This document shows, in pieces, positions 13,306 to 13,314 of a stretch of DNA of 13,314 nucleotides. The stretch is from Allobrachymonas sp. (GTDB taxonomy: Bacteria; Pseudomonadota; Gammaproteobacteria; Burkholderiales; Burkholderiaceae_C): assembly GCA_018054915.1 (NCBI GenBank), contig JAGPIR010000015.1:1-13314 (forward strand). The letters are read 5' to 3'. Every line of letters begins with the position of its first letter. The stretch's first letter is position 1. Position numbers and translations under genes: made by a program. Below the pieces are notes generated by a model. That model did no database searches, was not told the origin of the DNA, and saw nothing but the letters and a program-made list of their open reading frames with translations.

Positions 13306-13314
13306 CGCGGGAGC

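Overview
The window looks like a chromosomal segment of a betaproteobacterium, most likely Burkholderiales. The evidence is GC-rich housekeeping genes in a typical betaproteobacterial arrangement: polA, then a small DUF2782-type gene and an APH-fold homoserine kinase (thrB), then recJ and a lolC/lolD pair. The family and genus cannot be fixed from the sequence alone. No database search was run; every assignment rests on motifs read by eye.

Left part (1-1084, minus strand): the 3'-truncated gene of a Bax inhibitor-1/YccA-type membrane protein runs off the left edge. Upstream of it is an unrecognised small exported protein whose near-consensus promoter lies almost on its start codon.

Accessory block (about 1085-4300, minus strand): a hipB-hipA toxin-antitoxin pair is followed by an SSB-like OB-fold gene of the kind found on integrative elements. 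A further small ORF follows, whose expected ATG appears to have become ATA. Upstream of hipB is a strong promoter with two ACCC/GGGT palindromes, probable HipB operators. Further upstream is a 130-codon chimeric ORF in which a piece of an N6-adenine DNA methyltransferase is joined in frame to a piece of a SNF2-type helicase, the scar of a lost restriction or DISARM-like defence system. The block ends near the 3' end of tRNA-Thr(TGT), a classical island integration position. Its base composition is visibly lower in GC than the flanking genes, above all at 3540-3660.

Core block (4369-13314): tRNA-Thr with its own terminator, then polA, all on the minus strand. The DUF2782 gene and thrB follow on the plus strand. 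recJ on the minus strand is convergent with thrB. lolC and lolD (overlapping, plus strand) and a DUF6970-like lipoprotein gene complete the window. These are ordinary genes for DNA repair and replication, threonine synthesis and lipoprotein export.

The main interest lies in the accessory block: hipBA with a long-tailed antitoxin, the decayed defence genes, the repeat cluster at 4236-4268, and the apparent start-codon loss. No intact new multi-gene system is visible.
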